This document shows positions 53,351-61,726 of a stretch of DNA of 64,000 bases, one piece after another. Made by a program: the position numbers and the translations under genes. How positions within the stretch are numbered: position 1 is the first letter of the stretch; every line of letters starts with the position of its first letter. Location of the stretch: the NCBI RefSeq assembly GCF_030246905.1, contig NZ_CP126741.1, forward strand, positions 1,736,001 through 1,800,000. Direction: 5' to 3'. The notes under the pieces are model-generated. The model saw only the letters and a program-made list of their open reading frames with translations, ran no database searches and was not told the DNA's origin. The stretch is from Microbacterium sp. zg-Y818 (GTDB taxonomy: Bacteria; Actinomycetota; Actinomycetes; Actinomycetales; Microbacteriaceae).

Positions 53351-55096
53351 GTGTCGCAGACCACGCGTCCACCCGACACCCTGCCGCCCCGTCAGGCCGC
53401 CCTGCTTGCCGCCACGCGCGTCGAGCAGAAGGGGAACCTGCTGGTGCGGTGGATCACCTCCACCGACCACAAGACCATCGGGTACATGTACCTGATCGCC
53501 TCGGTGCTGTTCTTCCTGCTCGGCGGCGTGATGGCACTGATCATCCGCGCCGAGCTGTTCGAGCCGGGCATGCAGATCGTGCCGACGCGGGAGCAGTACA
53601 ACCAGCTGTTCACGATGCACGGCACGATCATGCTGCTGCTGTTCGCGACCCCCTTGTTCGCAGGCTTCGCCAACGCCATCATGCCGCTGCAGATCGGCGC
53701 TCCCGACGTCGCCTTCCCCCGGCTCAACGCCTTCTCTTTCTGGCTCTTCCTCTTCGGCTCGCTGATCGCGCTGTCGGGCTTCCTCACGCCGCAGGGTGCG
53801 GCATCGTTCGGGTGGACCGCGTATCAGCCCCTGGCGAGCGAGACCTTCACTCCGGGCGCCGGCGGCAACCTGTGGATGCTGGGCCTGGGCATGAGTGGTT
53901 TCGGCACGATCCTGGGTGCGGTGAACTTCGTGACGACCGTGATCACGATGCGCGCGCCGGGTATGACGATGTGGCGCATGCCGATCTTCACGTGGAACAC
54001 CCTGATCACGAGCATCCTGATCCTGCTGGCGTTCCCGGTGCTGGCCGCGGCGATCCTGTCGGCGGCGTCGGACCGCATCCTCGGCTCGCACATCTTCGAC
54101 CCGCAGAACGGCGGCGTGCTGCTGTGGCAGCACCTGTTCTGGTTCTTCGGTCACCCTGAGGTGTACATCATCGCGCTGCCGTTCTTCGGCATCGTGTCGG
54201 AGATCTTCCCGGTGTTCAGCCGCAAGCCGATCTTCGGGTACAAGACGCTGGTGTACGCCACGATCGCGATCGCGGCTTTGTCGGTGGCGGTGTGGGCGCA
54301 CCACATGTATGTCACCGGGGCGGTGCTGCTGCCGTTCTTCGCACTGATGACGATGCTGATCGCGGTGCCGACAGGGGTGAAGATCTTCAACTGGATCGGC
54401 ACCATGTGGCGGGGATCACTCACCTTCGAAACTCCCATGGTGTTCGCTCTCGGGTTCCTGGTGTCGTTCGTGTTCGGTGGTCTGACCGGCGTGATCCTGG
54501 CGTCGCCGCCGCTTGACTTCCACCTGTCTGACTCGTACTTCGTGGTGGCGCACTTCCACTACGTGGTGTTCGGCACGGTCGTGTTCGCGATGTTCGCCGG
54601 GTTCTACTTCTGGTGGCCGAAGTGGACGGGCCGCATGCTCAACGAGCGTCTCGGCTACGTGCACTTCTGGATGCTGTTCATCGGCTTCCACATGACCTTC
54701 CTCGTGCAGCACTGGCTGGGTGTCGACGGCATGCCGCGACGGTACGCGGAGTACTCCGCCTTCGATGAATGGACCTGGGAGAACCAGGTCTCCACAGTCG
54801 GTGCGATGATCCTCGGCGCCTCGATGATCCCGTTCTTCCTCAACGTCTGGATCACGGCGCGCAAGGCACCGAAGGTGACCGTCAACGACCCGTGGGGTTA
54901 CGGCGGTTCGCTGGAGTGGGTGACCAGCTGCCCGCCGCCGCGGCACAACTTCACCTCGATCCCGCGCATCCGCAGCGAGCGCCCGGCATTCGACGTCAAC
55001 CATCCCGAGGCCGGTGTGCCGGTCGGAGTCGGACCCGCGCGCGATGCGCCCGACGCACCGGTGGAAGAGGCCGACGGCGAGGTGACACGGGAGTGA
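53351..55096 (+). CDS. ctaD: Cytochrome c oxidase subunit I
   Basis: 581 residues, 12 membrane segments of the heme-copper oxidase core. Active-site signatures: [11 protein letters not shown] with His268 and the cross-linked Tyr272, the CuB pair His317-His318 (WAHHMYVTG), and [21 protein letters not shown] for heme ligands. Start GTG 53351 with AGGAGC ten bases upstream. No ctaC, ctaE or ctaF is within the window, so it stands apart from the rest of the oxidase genes; subunit I genes separate from the qcr-cta cluster are known in Actinobacteria. Confidence 0.95.
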   Translation: MSQTTRPPDTLPPRQAALLAATRVEQKGNLLVRWITSTDHKTIGYMYLIASVLFFLLGGVMALIIRAELFEPGMQIVPTREQYNQLFTMHGTIMLLLFATPLFAGFANAIMPLQIGAPDVAFPRLNAFSFWLFLFGSLIALSGFLTPQGAASFGWTAYQPLASETFTPGAGGNLWMLGLGMSGFGTILGAVNFVTTVITMRAPGMTMWRMPIFTWNTLITSILILLAFPVLAAAILSAASDRILGSHIFDPQNGGVLLWQHLFWFFGHPEVYIIALPFFGIVSEIFPVFSRKPIFGYKTLVYATIAIAALSVAVWAHHMYVTGAVLLPFFALMTMLIAVPTGVKIFNWIGTMWRGSLTFETPMVFALGFLVSFVFGGLTGVILASPPLDFHLSDSYFVVAHFHYVVFGTVVFAMFAGFYFWWPKWTGRMLNERLGYVHFWMLFIGFHMTFLVQHWLGVDGMPRRYAEYSAFDEWTWENQVSTVGAMILGASMIPFFLNVWITARKAPKVTVNDPWGYGGSLEWVTSCPPPRHNFTSIPRIRSERPAFDVNHPEAGVPVGVGPARDAPDAPVEEADGEVTRE

Positions 55097-55108
55097 CCGG
55101 ACGGTTTC

Positions 55109-55114
55109 TAGACT
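55109..55114 (+). promoter_or_regulatory. -10 hexamer of a leaderless promoter (TAGACT, 6 nt, GTG)
   Basis: TAGACT then 6 nt then GTG 55121. No ribosome site between. Confidence 0.6.
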
Positions 55115-55120
55115 TGTCGC

Positions 55121-55813
55121 GTGCAGGCAGCCCGATACGTCAGTGACACCGCCAGAGCGAACTGGAGCTCACTGCTCTCCGCGATCGTGGGTGTGGCCCT
55201 TGCCCTCTCGGTGGCAGCGGTCAAGGGCCGCATCGATCCGCTGACCGTCGGGGTCGAGATCTACCTGTTCGCGTGGCCGTCCTTCGGGGTGATCTACCTC
55301 GTCTGGACGCACGCCGCCTACAGCGGTGACGGGATCGCCGCACGCGCACGCCGCGAGCGGGAGCTGCAGCGACGCTGGTGGTGGTCGCTGATCGGCTACG
55401 GCGGTGCGTCCAGCTGGACGCTCACCGCCGCGCTCGGCGCCGTGGTGGTGACGGTCATCGTCGCCCAGACGCCGGCCTACCGCGGCGACGTGCTGTACGT
55501 CGCCTTGGGTCTGCTGTGCGTGGCATCCTCCTGGGCGCTGATGGTGTATTCCTTCGCGCTGCAGTACCTGCGACTGCAGGCCGGCGCCGACGACGACACC
55601 CACATCGGGTTCGAGGTGCCCGGCCCGACGCGGTTCGGCGACTACCTCAACCTGACCATTCTGCTGTCGACCATGGCGGCGACGGTGTCGGCGACGATCC
55701 GCACGCGGGAAGCCTGGTCGGTGGTGCGCACGAACGTGCTGTTCGCCTTCACCTTCAACTCAGTGATCGTGGCGATGGTCGTCTCGCTGCTGCTCGGAGG
55801 CCTCGCCGGCTGA
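55121..55813 (+). CDS. DUF1345 membrane protein
   Basis: 230 residues, five or six membrane segments, with the DUF1345 core [40 protein letters not shown] (about 147-186). Function unknown. Start GTG 55121 fixed by the leaderless promoter. It follows ctaD by 24 bp but has its own promoter; converges on the glutaminase gene. Confidence 0.82.
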   Translation: MQAARYVSDTARANWSSLLSAIVGVALALSVAAVKGRIDPLTVGVEIYLFAWPSFGVIYLVWTHAAYSGDGIAARARRERELQRRWWWSLIGYGGASSWTLTAALGAVVVTVIVAQTPAYRGDVLYVALGLLCVASSWALMVYSFALQYLRLQAGADDDTHIGFEVPGPTRFGDYLNLTILLSTMAATVSATIRTREAWSVVRTNVLFAFTFNSVIVAMVVSLLLGGLAG

Positions 55814-55833
55814 GCGGGCGGGGACGCTGGCCC

Positions 55834-56775
55834 TCAGCGTTGCGGGACACGCCCGAACACGTGCAGACCCAGGTCGGCGCTCAGTCGCTCACTGATGAGG
55901 GCGCCGCGCACGCTGGTGCCCTGCTCGTCCAGGGGCGGGCTGATCACTGCGGCGCCGAGGACCCCCGGAGCCGACAGCACGATGGCCCCGGACACACTGG
56001 ACTTGGCCGGCACGCCGACCCGACGCATCCAGCGCCCGGAGCCGTCGTACACGCCGCACGTCGCCATCACCGACACGACGTCGCGCGCCACCTCACGCGG
56101 GACCACACGTTCGCCGGTGAGGGGGTTCACTCCCCCGCAGGCGAGGGTCGCGCCCATCACCGCAAGGGTGCGGGCATCCACCAGCATGGCGCACGCGCGG
56201 GCGTACACCGCCACGGCGTCGTCGGCGCTCGCCTGCAGCGTGCCCTCGGCGCGCATGAGGTGCGCCAGCGCATGATTTCGGTCGCCGAGCAGGTGCTCGT
56301 TGTGGGCGACGTCCTCGTCGACCTCGAGCGGCTTGCCCGCGAACGCCGAAAGCCCGCGGAGAATGCGCTCGTCACGGTCGGCAGCGGTGTCGCCGTCGAC
56401 CAGCGACGCCGTCAGCAGGGCGCCCGCGTTGACCATCGGGTTCGGCGGGCGCCCGGTTCCGCTTTCGAGCTTGATCGCGTCGAATGCCTCGCCCGTCGGC
56501 TCGATGCCGATGCGATCGAGCGCCTCACCGCCGGTGTCGCAGAGGGCGAGCGCGAAGAGGAACGGTTTGACGGCGGACTGCACGCTGCAGGGCAGGTCGG
56601 CCTGCGCGCTCTCATGGACGGTGCCGTCGGCGAGCACCAGCGCGATGGCGCAGAGGTCCGGGTCCGCCTCAGCGAGCTCGGGGATGCTGTCGTTCACCTC
56701 GCCGCTGTGGTGCTCGCGCATTTCGTCGCGCAGCGCGTCGAGGTCGTAGGTGCGGGGGTCGCGGGGTCCGCTCAT
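55834..56775 (-). CDS. glsA: Glutaminase A
   Basis: 313 residues, serine-dependent beta-lactamase-like glutaminase. Hydrolyses glutamine to glutamate and ammonia. SxxK nucleophile Ser67/Lys70 in CSVQSAVKPF, GRPPNPMVNAGAL near 123-135, and the conserved NPLTGERV. ATG 56773-56775 after GGGAGG; the frame continues far upstream as antisense to the APC permease gene and is not used. Next to an amino-acid permease on the opposite strand, as in bacterial acid-resistance pairs, but no antiporter motif supports that here. Confidence 0.93.
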   Translation of the reverse strand: MSGPRDPRTYDLDALRDEMREHHSGEVNDSIPELAEADPDLCAIALVLADGTVHESAQADLPCSVQSAVKPFLFALALCDTGGEALDRIGIEPTGEAFDAIKLESGTGRPPNPMVNAGALLTASLVDGDTAADRDERILRGLSAFAGKPLEVDEDVAHNEHLLGDRNHALAHLMRAEGTLQASADDAVAVYARACAMLVDARTLAVMGATLACGGVNPLTGERVVPREVARDVVSVMATCGVYDGSGRWMRRVGVPAKSSVSGAIVLSAPGVLGAAVISPPLDEQGTSVRGALISERLSADLGLHVFGRVPQR

Positions 56776-56910
56776 CGGTCCAGCCTCCCATGAAGCCGCG
56801 CCGTTCCCGATGCCCTGCAGCGCGTGGGCCGAGAAGGCCGACAGGATAAGACACGGGCGGCATCTGCAATAGGGATTGCGCAGGATTCGTTCCGGCAGTG
56901 AAGTGGTGCG

Positions 56911-58257
56911 ATGAGCAGAGAAATCGCAGCGATCACGCCCACGGCGCCGATCGGTTTGAAACGAGCGGTGGGCACGCCCCTGCTCTTCGCGTTCATCGTC
57001 GGCGACACGCTCGGTGCCGGCATCTACACGCTCGTCGGCTCGATGGCCGCGGACGTGGGTGGCGTCATCTGGCTGCCGCTGCTGCTCGCGCTCGTCGTCG
57101 CCCTGCTCACCGCGGGCACGTATGCGGAGCTGATCACGAAGTACCCGCATGCGGGCGGCGCGGCCCGGTACATCGACCGCGCGTTCGGCAAACCGTATGT
57201 GTCGTTCCTCGTCGGGTTCCTGATGATGGCATCGGGAATCACGACCGCGGCCGCCCTGGCGAACGCCTTCGCCGGCGACTACCTCAGTGCTCTCATCGAC
57301 GTGCCGCAGGTCCCCGCGGCGATCGTGTTCATCGCGGTGCTCACCCTCATCAACCTCAGGGGGGTGCGGGAGTCCCTCGGTGCGAACCTGGTCGCCTCGG
57401 TGATCGAGGTGAGCGGCCTGGTCATCGTGATCGTCGTCTGCGCCATCGTCTTCGGCAACGGCGACGGGGACCCGGCACGCATCTTCGAGTTCGCCCCCGA
57501 CGTCCCCCCGGTGCAGGGTGCATTCGCGGCATCCATCATCGCTTTCTTCTCGTTCCTCGGCTTCGAGGCTGCGGCGAACATGGCCGAAGAGGTCAAGAAT
57601 CCGTCGAGGGCCTACCCGCGGGCACTGTTCGGCGCCATCATCACCGCCGCCGTGGTCTACCTGCTCATCGCGATCGGCGCGGTGATCGTGCTGCCGCCCG
57701 AGGAACTGGCCACGTCCACCGGCCCCCTCCTCGACGTCGTCGCCGCCAGCGGTGTCGGCATCCCCGCGTGGCTGTTCGGACTCATCGCGTTGGTGGCCAT
57801 CGCGAACGGCGCCCTGCTCTTCATGGTGATGGCCAGTCGCGTCACCTACGGCCTGGCCGAGGCGGGCCTGCTGCCGCACGCGTTCGCCCGCGTGCTGCCC
57901 AACCGCCGCACGCCGTGGGTGTCGATCCTCGTGGTCGCCGGCATCACGATGGCCCTCACCCTGGTGGGAGATGTCTCCACCCTGGCCGAGACGACGGTGC
58001 TGCTGCTTCTGCTGGTGTTCCTCTCGGCCAATGTCAGCGTGCTGGCACTGAAGAAGGACAAGGTCGATCACCGTCACTTCTCGGTGCCGCGGTTCATCCC
58101 CGTTCTCGGGATCCTCGCGTGCCTCGTGCTGCTGGCCCAGCAGTCGTGGACGGTCTGGCTGGGGTCGCTGGCGTACGTCGCGGTGGGCTCCGTGCTCTTC
58201 TTCGTCGCCCGCTACGGCCGCAAGCGCGGCGACAGGAAGCTCCAGGCGCGCGCCTGA
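56911..58257 (+). CDS. APC-family amino-acid permease
   Basis: 448 residues, 12 membrane segments, LeuT-like fold. TM1 GDTLGAGIYTLVGS and TM6 IIAFFSFLGFEAAANMAEEVKNPSRAYPRAL are family hallmarks of cationic/neutral amino-acid transporters. Substrate not predictable. ATG 56911 diverges from glsA with a 135-bp gap. Short basic C-terminus. Confidence 0.88.
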   Translation: MSREIAAITPTAPIGLKRAVGTPLLFAFIVGDTLGAGIYTLVGSMAADVGGVIWLPLLLALVVALLTAGTYAELITKYPHAGGAARYIDRAFGKPYVSFLVGFLMMASGITTAAALANAFAGDYLSALIDVPQVPAAIVFIAVLTLINLRGVRESLGANLVASVIEVSGLVIVIVVCAIVFGNGDGDPARIFEFAPDVPPVQGAFAASIIAFFSFLGFEAAANMAEEVKNPSRAYPRALFGAIITAAVVYLLIAIGAVIVLPPEELATSTGPLLDVVAASGVGIPAWLFGLIALVAIANGALLFMVMASRVTYGLAEAGLLPHAFARVLPNRRTPWVSILVVAGITMALTLVGDVSTLAETTVLLLLLVFLSANVSVLALKKDKVDHRHFSVPRFIPVLGILACLVLLAQQSWTVWLGSLAYVAVGSVLFFVARYGRKRGDRKLQARA

Positions 58258-58302
58258 GGCGCCCGTGGGATAAGCCGCCGCGGGCATGTCGGTGCCGGCG
58301 CG

Positions 58303-58308
58303 TAGGGT
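58303..58308 (+). promoter_or_regulatory. -10 hexamer of a leaderless promoter (TAGGGT, 7 nt, GTG)
   Basis: TAGGGT then 7 nt then GTG 58316, in the gap after the permease. Confidence 0.55.
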
Positions 58309-58315
58309 CGACCGC

Positions 58316-58741
58316 GTGGTGAGACGCGATGGCCTGCCGGGCCCGTGCCACCTCTGCGGCGGCTCCCACGGTGCCCGGTGCGACGGCGGGTGGGTCTGCG
58401 CCGATTGCGGGTGGCGGTACGGCGACGTGCCCGACCCCGACCTTCCGCTCCCCCGCATCGACGTCGTGTACTACCTGCGCTTCGACGCACGGGTCAAAAT
58501 CGGCACGAGCGCCCAGCCGCGCCGACGCCTCGCAGCGATCTGGCACGATGAGCTGCTCGCATTCGAACGCGGCGGTCGCGCCGTGGAGCAGCAACGGCAT
58601 CGGGAGTTCGCCCCACTTCGCGAGGGCGGCGAGTGGTTCACCCTCACCGACCCGCTGACCACGCACGTGGCGCGGCTGCGCGCCGACGGAGACCCGTGGC
58701 AGCTCTACGCACGCTGGCTCAGCGCGGCCCTGCGGGGCTGA
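58316..58741 (+). CDS. Zinc-ribbon protein with GIY-YIG/T5orf172-like domain
   Basis: 141 residues. N-terminal Cys cluster PCHLCGGSHGARCDGGWVCADCGW (Cys11, 14, 22, 28, 31) is a zinc ribbon; then IDVVYYLRFDARVKIGTSAQPRRRLAAI (about 47-75) resembles the GIY-YIG core of the T5orf172/MUG113 group, with a conserved Glu in AVEQQRHREFAPLREGGEWFTLT. Could be a small nuclease or a nucleic-acid-binding relic. Start GTG 58316 chosen from the leaderless promoter; ATG 58286 is the longer alternative. Function unproven. Confidence 0.68.
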   Translation: MVRRDGLPGPCHLCGGSHGARCDGGWVCADCGWRYGDVPDPDLPLPRIDVVYYLRFDARVKIGTSAQPRRRLAAIWHDELLAFERGGRAVEQQRHREFAPLREGGEWFTLTDPLTTHVARLRADGDPWQLYARWLSAALRG

Positions 58742-58851
58742 TCGCGCCAGCGGTCGATGGCGTATCGAACGCAAGATCCAACGTCAACCCTCTGCGCGAT
58801 TCCGGAACCGCGGACAGGCTGGTCGCACCGCAAAAGAGCGAAGGGATCATC

Positions 58852-59124
58852 GTGACGACCGAGGTCATGCCGCACGCACAGCAGCGACTGTCCCTCCCGC
58901 CCGTCGCGCCGCGCTCGTCGCGACTGCAGTGGCATCCCGTCACCGCGGATCGCTTCGAGGTCACGCTGCGCGGCGCCACCGTCGGCTTCATCGAGATCGT
59001 CGGCTCGGTCTACGTCAGCCTGGCCGGACCCCGCTACGCCCGTGCCGTCGAGGTGGCCCAGTCCCTGGTGTGGACCGACGCCCTCGTCGCCCTGGATCCC
59101 GGGCGCACGCGCGGGGGACGGTGA
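58852..59124 (+). CDS. Small conserved-type protein of unknown function
   Basis: 90 residues. The first 30 are basic and low-complexity; the rest forms a compact alpha/beta segment (WHPVTADRFEVTLRGATVGFIEIVGSVYVSLAGPRYARAVEVAQ). Start GTG 58852 with AAGGG eight bases upstream; longer frames lack support. No family recognised. The 110-bp gap before it carries nothing else visible. Confidence 0.6.
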   Translation: MTTEVMPHAQQRLSLPPVAPRSSRLQWHPVTADRFEVTLRGATVGFIEIVGSVYVSLAGPRYARAVEVAQSLVWTDALVALDPGRTRGGR

Positions 59125-59143
59125 CGCCAGGGCTGGACGGGTC

Positions 59144-59149
59144 TATCGT
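59144..59149 (+). promoter_or_regulatory. -10 hexamer of a leaderless promoter (TATCGT, 6 nt, ATG)
   Basis: TATCGT followed by 6 nt and ATG 59156. Confidence 0.55.
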
Positions 59150-59155
59150 TCCGGC

Positions 59156-60127
59156 ATGACCACTGATCCGGCCGTTCTGGGCTGGCTGCTCGACTCGGAC
59201 CCCGCCGTGCGATGGCAGGTCGAGCGCGACCTGCTCGGAGCTCCGCCCGAGCACTGGGAGCGCACGCGAGCACGGGTGGCGACCGAGGGCTTCGGCGCCC
59301 GGCTGCTCGGCCTGCAGGATGCCGACGGGCAGTGGGCCGGCGGCGCGTTCTTCCCTGCGGGGTTCTTCGACAGCGACGAACCACAGCAGCCCGGCCAACC
59401 CTGGGTCGCCACCAACTGGGCCCTGAAGGACCTGCGGGAGTGGGGCCTGGATGCCGCCGCGCTCGGCGACACCGCCGAGCGCCTCGCCGCGAACAGTCGC
59501 TGGGACTACAACGACCTGCCGTACTGGGAGGGTGAGGTCGACATCTGCATCAACTCCTATACCCTCGCCGCCGGCGCATGGCTCGGAGTGGACATGACGC
59601 CGCTTGCGCGGTGGTTCGTCGACCATCGCCTGGCCGACGGCGGTTGGAACTGCGAGGCCGAGGAGGGCCACTCGGTGCGCTCGTCCTTCCACTCCACGCT
59701 CAACGCGGCACGCGGACTGCTCGCCTACGAGAGATCCACCGGCGACACCTCGGTGCAGGCCGCCCGCCACGGCGGCGAGGAGTACCTGCTCCAGCGGCGC
59801 CTGCTGTACCGGCTCAGCACGGGCGAGCCGGTGGGCGACTTCACCACGCGCTTCGTCGCCCCCTCCCGCCACCGCTACAGCGCCCTCACGGCGCTGGACC
59901 ACTTCCGCGACGTCGCACTGCATGAGGGCGGCGCGCCCGACCCCCGCCTCGCGGATGCCGTGGCGGTCGTGCGCGACGTCCGCCAGCCGGACGGCACGTG
60001 GCTGCAGACCACTCCCCTGGCCGGCCGCACCTGGTTCGCCGTGGATGCCGGTGAGGGCGAGCCGTCGAAATGGCTCACCCTCGCCGGCACCCGCGTCCTG
60101 GACTGGTGGGATGCCGCTGCCGCCTGA
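59156..60127 (+). CDS. Alpha-toroid (squalene cyclase/prenyltransferase-fold) protein
   Basis: 323 residues. Repeated QW-like turns (DADGQWAGG near 59, LADGGWNCEAEEGHSVRSSFHSTL near 161, QPDGTWLQT near 280) suggest an alpha/alpha toroid as in terpenoid cyclases and prenyltransferases. The catalytic DXDD motif of squalene-hopene cyclases is not present, so it is probably not a cyclase. Cytoplasmic, no signal. Start ATG 59156 fixed by the leaderless -10. No terpene genes are nearby. Function unknown. Confidence 0.68.
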   Translation: MTTDPAVLGWLLDSDPAVRWQVERDLLGAPPEHWERTRARVATEGFGARLLGLQDADGQWAGGAFFPAGFFDSDEPQQPGQPWVATNWALKDLREWGLDAAALGDTAERLAANSRWDYNDLPYWEGEVDICINSYTLAAGAWLGVDMTPLARWFVDHRLADGGWNCEAEEGHSVRSSFHSTLNAARGLLAYERSTGDTSVQAARHGGEEYLLQRRLLYRLSTGEPVGDFTTRFVAPSRHRYSALTALDHFRDVALHEGGAPDPRLADAVAVVRDVRQPDGTWLQTTPLAGRTWFAVDAGEGEPSKWLTLAGTRVLDWWDAAAA

Positions 60128-60166
60128 CCGGCCGCGCTGTGGCATCCGATCTTCCCCGCTCGGCGG

Positions 60167-60469
60167 TCAGCGGTCCCGCCACAGCTCCCAGGTGCGTTCT
60201 GCGATGCGTCGGTAGCGTCGGCGCGGGCCGGCGGTATCGTGGCCGAACCAGATGACGAACTCCTCGTGGACGATGGTCAGCGTGTCTTCCAGCGAGACGG
60301 CGGCATCCATCCTCGCGGCGATCGTCTGCGCCTCGGGTCGGTACTCGTCGATGTTCACGCCGTCGCAGCAGATATGGAGCGGGTCCTCCTCGAACAGCAA
60401 TCGTTCGAGAGCCTGGCCCGCCGTACGTCGGGCGCGCTCGCCCTCAGGCACGGGAGGGTTCGCGGGCAT
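60167..60469 (-). CDS. Hypothetical protein
   Basis: 100 residues, mixed charge, helical; features HICCDGVNIDEYRPEAQTI and a basic C-terminus (GPRRRYRRIAERTWELWRDR). No recognised domain. ATG 60467-60469 lies inside the 3' end of the upstream 203-aa gene (26-bp overlap), so the two are probably co-translated. Acidic middle (FEEDPLH) and Cys-Cys pair noted. Confidence 0.6.
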   Translation of the reverse strand: MPANPPVPEGERARRTAGQALERLLFEEDPLHICCDGVNIDEYRPEAQTIAARMDAAVSLEDTLTIVHEEFVIWFGHDTAGPRRRYRRIAERTWELWRDR

Positions 60470-61055
60470 CCCGTCCGTCGAGCATGATCGGCAGGCCGTC
60501 AACCTGCGACAGCGCCTGCGCGCGGTTCCTGCGCGCCGCCTGCGCGTGGTCCGCGATGTCGGCAAGCACTTCGTCGGAGTACTCGCCCTTGGCGGCGGCG
60601 GCGACGACAGCCGCGTTCGCCCGGTTCTGCAGGGCGAAGAACATCGGCTTGTTCTGCATCGACCGGTCCACCCACTGCGGGCGGTCGAACACCTTCCCCA
60701 TCTGGATGGTGCCCTCATCGATCCACATCGACGCGTAGACCTCCGCCGCACCGAGGGCGGCCTGCGTGCCGAGGTCGGCGTCGACCGGAGTGTCGAGCAG
60801 CGTGCGCACTTCGCGCTGCAGGTAGGGGACGATCGGGGCGACCGCCGCGGCGTCGGCCTCGCTCACGGACTTGGCCTCGCTGGCGCGTTCGAGCACCTGG
60901 CCGACCAGGTCGAGGCGAGACGTCAGCTCTTCCCGCAGGGCCGGGTCCATCTCCCGTCCGTCGCGCATGGCGAGGGAGTTGTGGAAGACCATCAGCCGCT
61001 GCAGGTTGGCGAACATCAGGATCAGCGCATTGAAGCGGTGTTCGTCGGGCGTCAT
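60444..61055 (-). CDS. Hypothetical helical protein
   Basis: 203 residues, largely alpha-helical, soluble, no signal peptide (NALILMFANLQRLMVFHNSLAMRDG near the start). No family recognised. The start ATG 61053-61055 has a TAGCGT -10 exactly 6 nt upstream (leaderless). Overlaps the 100-aa gene downstream. The two probably form a small operon of unknown role. Confidence 0.65.
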   Translation of the reverse strand: MTPDEHRFNALILMFANLQRLMVFHNSLAMRDGREMDPALREELTSRLDLVGQVLERASEAKSVSEADAAAVAPIVPYLQREVRTLLDTPVDADLGTQAALGAAEVYASMWIDEGTIQMGKVFDRPQWVDRSMQNKPMFFALQNRANAAVVAAAAKGEYSDEVLADIADHAQAARRNRAQALSQVDGLPIMLDGRDAREPSRA

Positions 61056-61061
61056 CGTCCG

Positions 61062-61067
61062 ACGCTA
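61062..61067 (-). promoter_or_regulatory. -10 hexamer of a leaderless promoter (TAGCGT, 6 nt, ATG)
   Basis: Minus-strand TAGCGT, 6 nt, then ATG at 61055. Confidence 0.55.
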
Positions 61068-61104
61068 TCGGATGCCGGCGCACACGGCTTCGCCGACCGG
61101 CGTC

Positions 61105-61146
61105 CGGGCAAAGAGAAAGCCCCGACCGTTACCACGCGGCCGGGGC
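61105..61146 (-). terminator. Rho-independent terminator (minus strand)
   Basis: GCCCCGGCCG and CGGTCGGGGC pair with one mismatch (61119..61146) and are followed on the minus strand by a T-rich tract TTTCTCTTTG. It lies 214 bp past the stop of the nearest upstream gene (61360), leaving room for a long 3' UTR or a small RNA. Confidence 0.7.
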
Positions 61147-61244
61147 GAGACGGATGAGAAATCCGCCTATCGATGTCTACTGTACGCCACTTCCACGGCG
61201 CTGCGCGCCACGGGTGGGGCGGCGGCCGCCGTCAGCCGTGCGCC

Positions 61245-61318
61245 AACTCCTCAAGAACGGGCGCGGATGGGCCGGAAACGGCCCGAGAGCAGCCGGATCC
61301 GCGCGGTATTGAGGAGTT
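61245..61318. repeat. 74-bp three-tier palindrome with GAAA tetraloop
   Basis: Nested stems: AACTCCTCAA / TTGAGGAGTT (61245..61254, 61309..61318), GCGCGGAT / ATCCGCGC (61261..61268, 61297..61304) and GGGCCG-GAAA-CGGCCC (61269..61284). Built like the 67-bp elements but unrelated in sequence. Confidence 0.8.
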
Positions 61319-61359
61319 ACAGACGCGCGGGAGTCAGCCCGCCAGTGTGCGCGGACGCC

Positions 61360-61644
61360 TCAGCGCTTGTGACGGATGCCGGCGAGGAAGTACGCCGCCG
61401 GGCCGATCCAGTTGATCAGGATCACCGGCACCCAGACGGGCTTCGGGCCGCGCACGTCGTCGCCGTCCCGCCACGCCAGGTCCCAGAACGCCAGGAAGGC
61501 GAAGGCCACCTGCACCACACCCAGCAGCCCCAGCGCCACCTTGCCGAACCCCCGCGCTACCGTGGCGACTTGCACCGCCTCCTTGGCGACTCCCAGCGCC
61601 TCCTTGGCGCGGTCAGGCAGTTGCACGTCCGTCTTCTTGGCCAT
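61360..61644 (-). CDS. PLDc_N-domain membrane protein
   Basis: 94 residues. Charged N-terminus MAKKTDVQLPDRAKEALG, then two membrane segments (LGLLGVVQVAFAFLAFWDL and VWVPVILINWIGPAAYFLAG), the second matching the phospholipase D-nuclease N-terminal (PLDc_N) motif, without any catalytic domain. Such stand-alone proteins are frequent in Actinobacteria; role unknown. ATG 61642-61644 after GGGGGAG. Confidence 0.75.
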   Translation of the reverse strand: MAKKTDVQLPDRAKEALGVAKEAVQVATVARGFGKVALGLLGVVQVAFAFLAFWDLAWRDGDDVRGPKPVWVPVILINWIGPAAYFLAGIRHKR

Positions 61645-61726
61645 CTTGATCTCCCCCGGTCGGCGAGCGGCTCCGCTCCCGACCCACGCTAGCCCTTGGG
61701 TGGTCATCGCGCCTCCCTGCGGCCGT

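Larger units (their letters stand above)
61056..61359. other. 304-bp gene-free interval with structured elements
   Basis: Holds, from left to right: the leaderless promoter of the 203-aa gene (61062..61067), a minus-strand Rho-independent terminator (61105..61146), a GACGGAT/ATCCGCC mini-hairpin (61149..61167) and the 74-bp palindrome (61245..61318). No open frame with a credible start. It separates two minus-strand genes. Confidence 0.7.

Noticed and set aside
55834..58458. Apparent 874-residue protein ending in glutaminase
   Set aside because: The upstream part is antisense to the APC permease; glutaminase starts at 56775 with GGGAGG.
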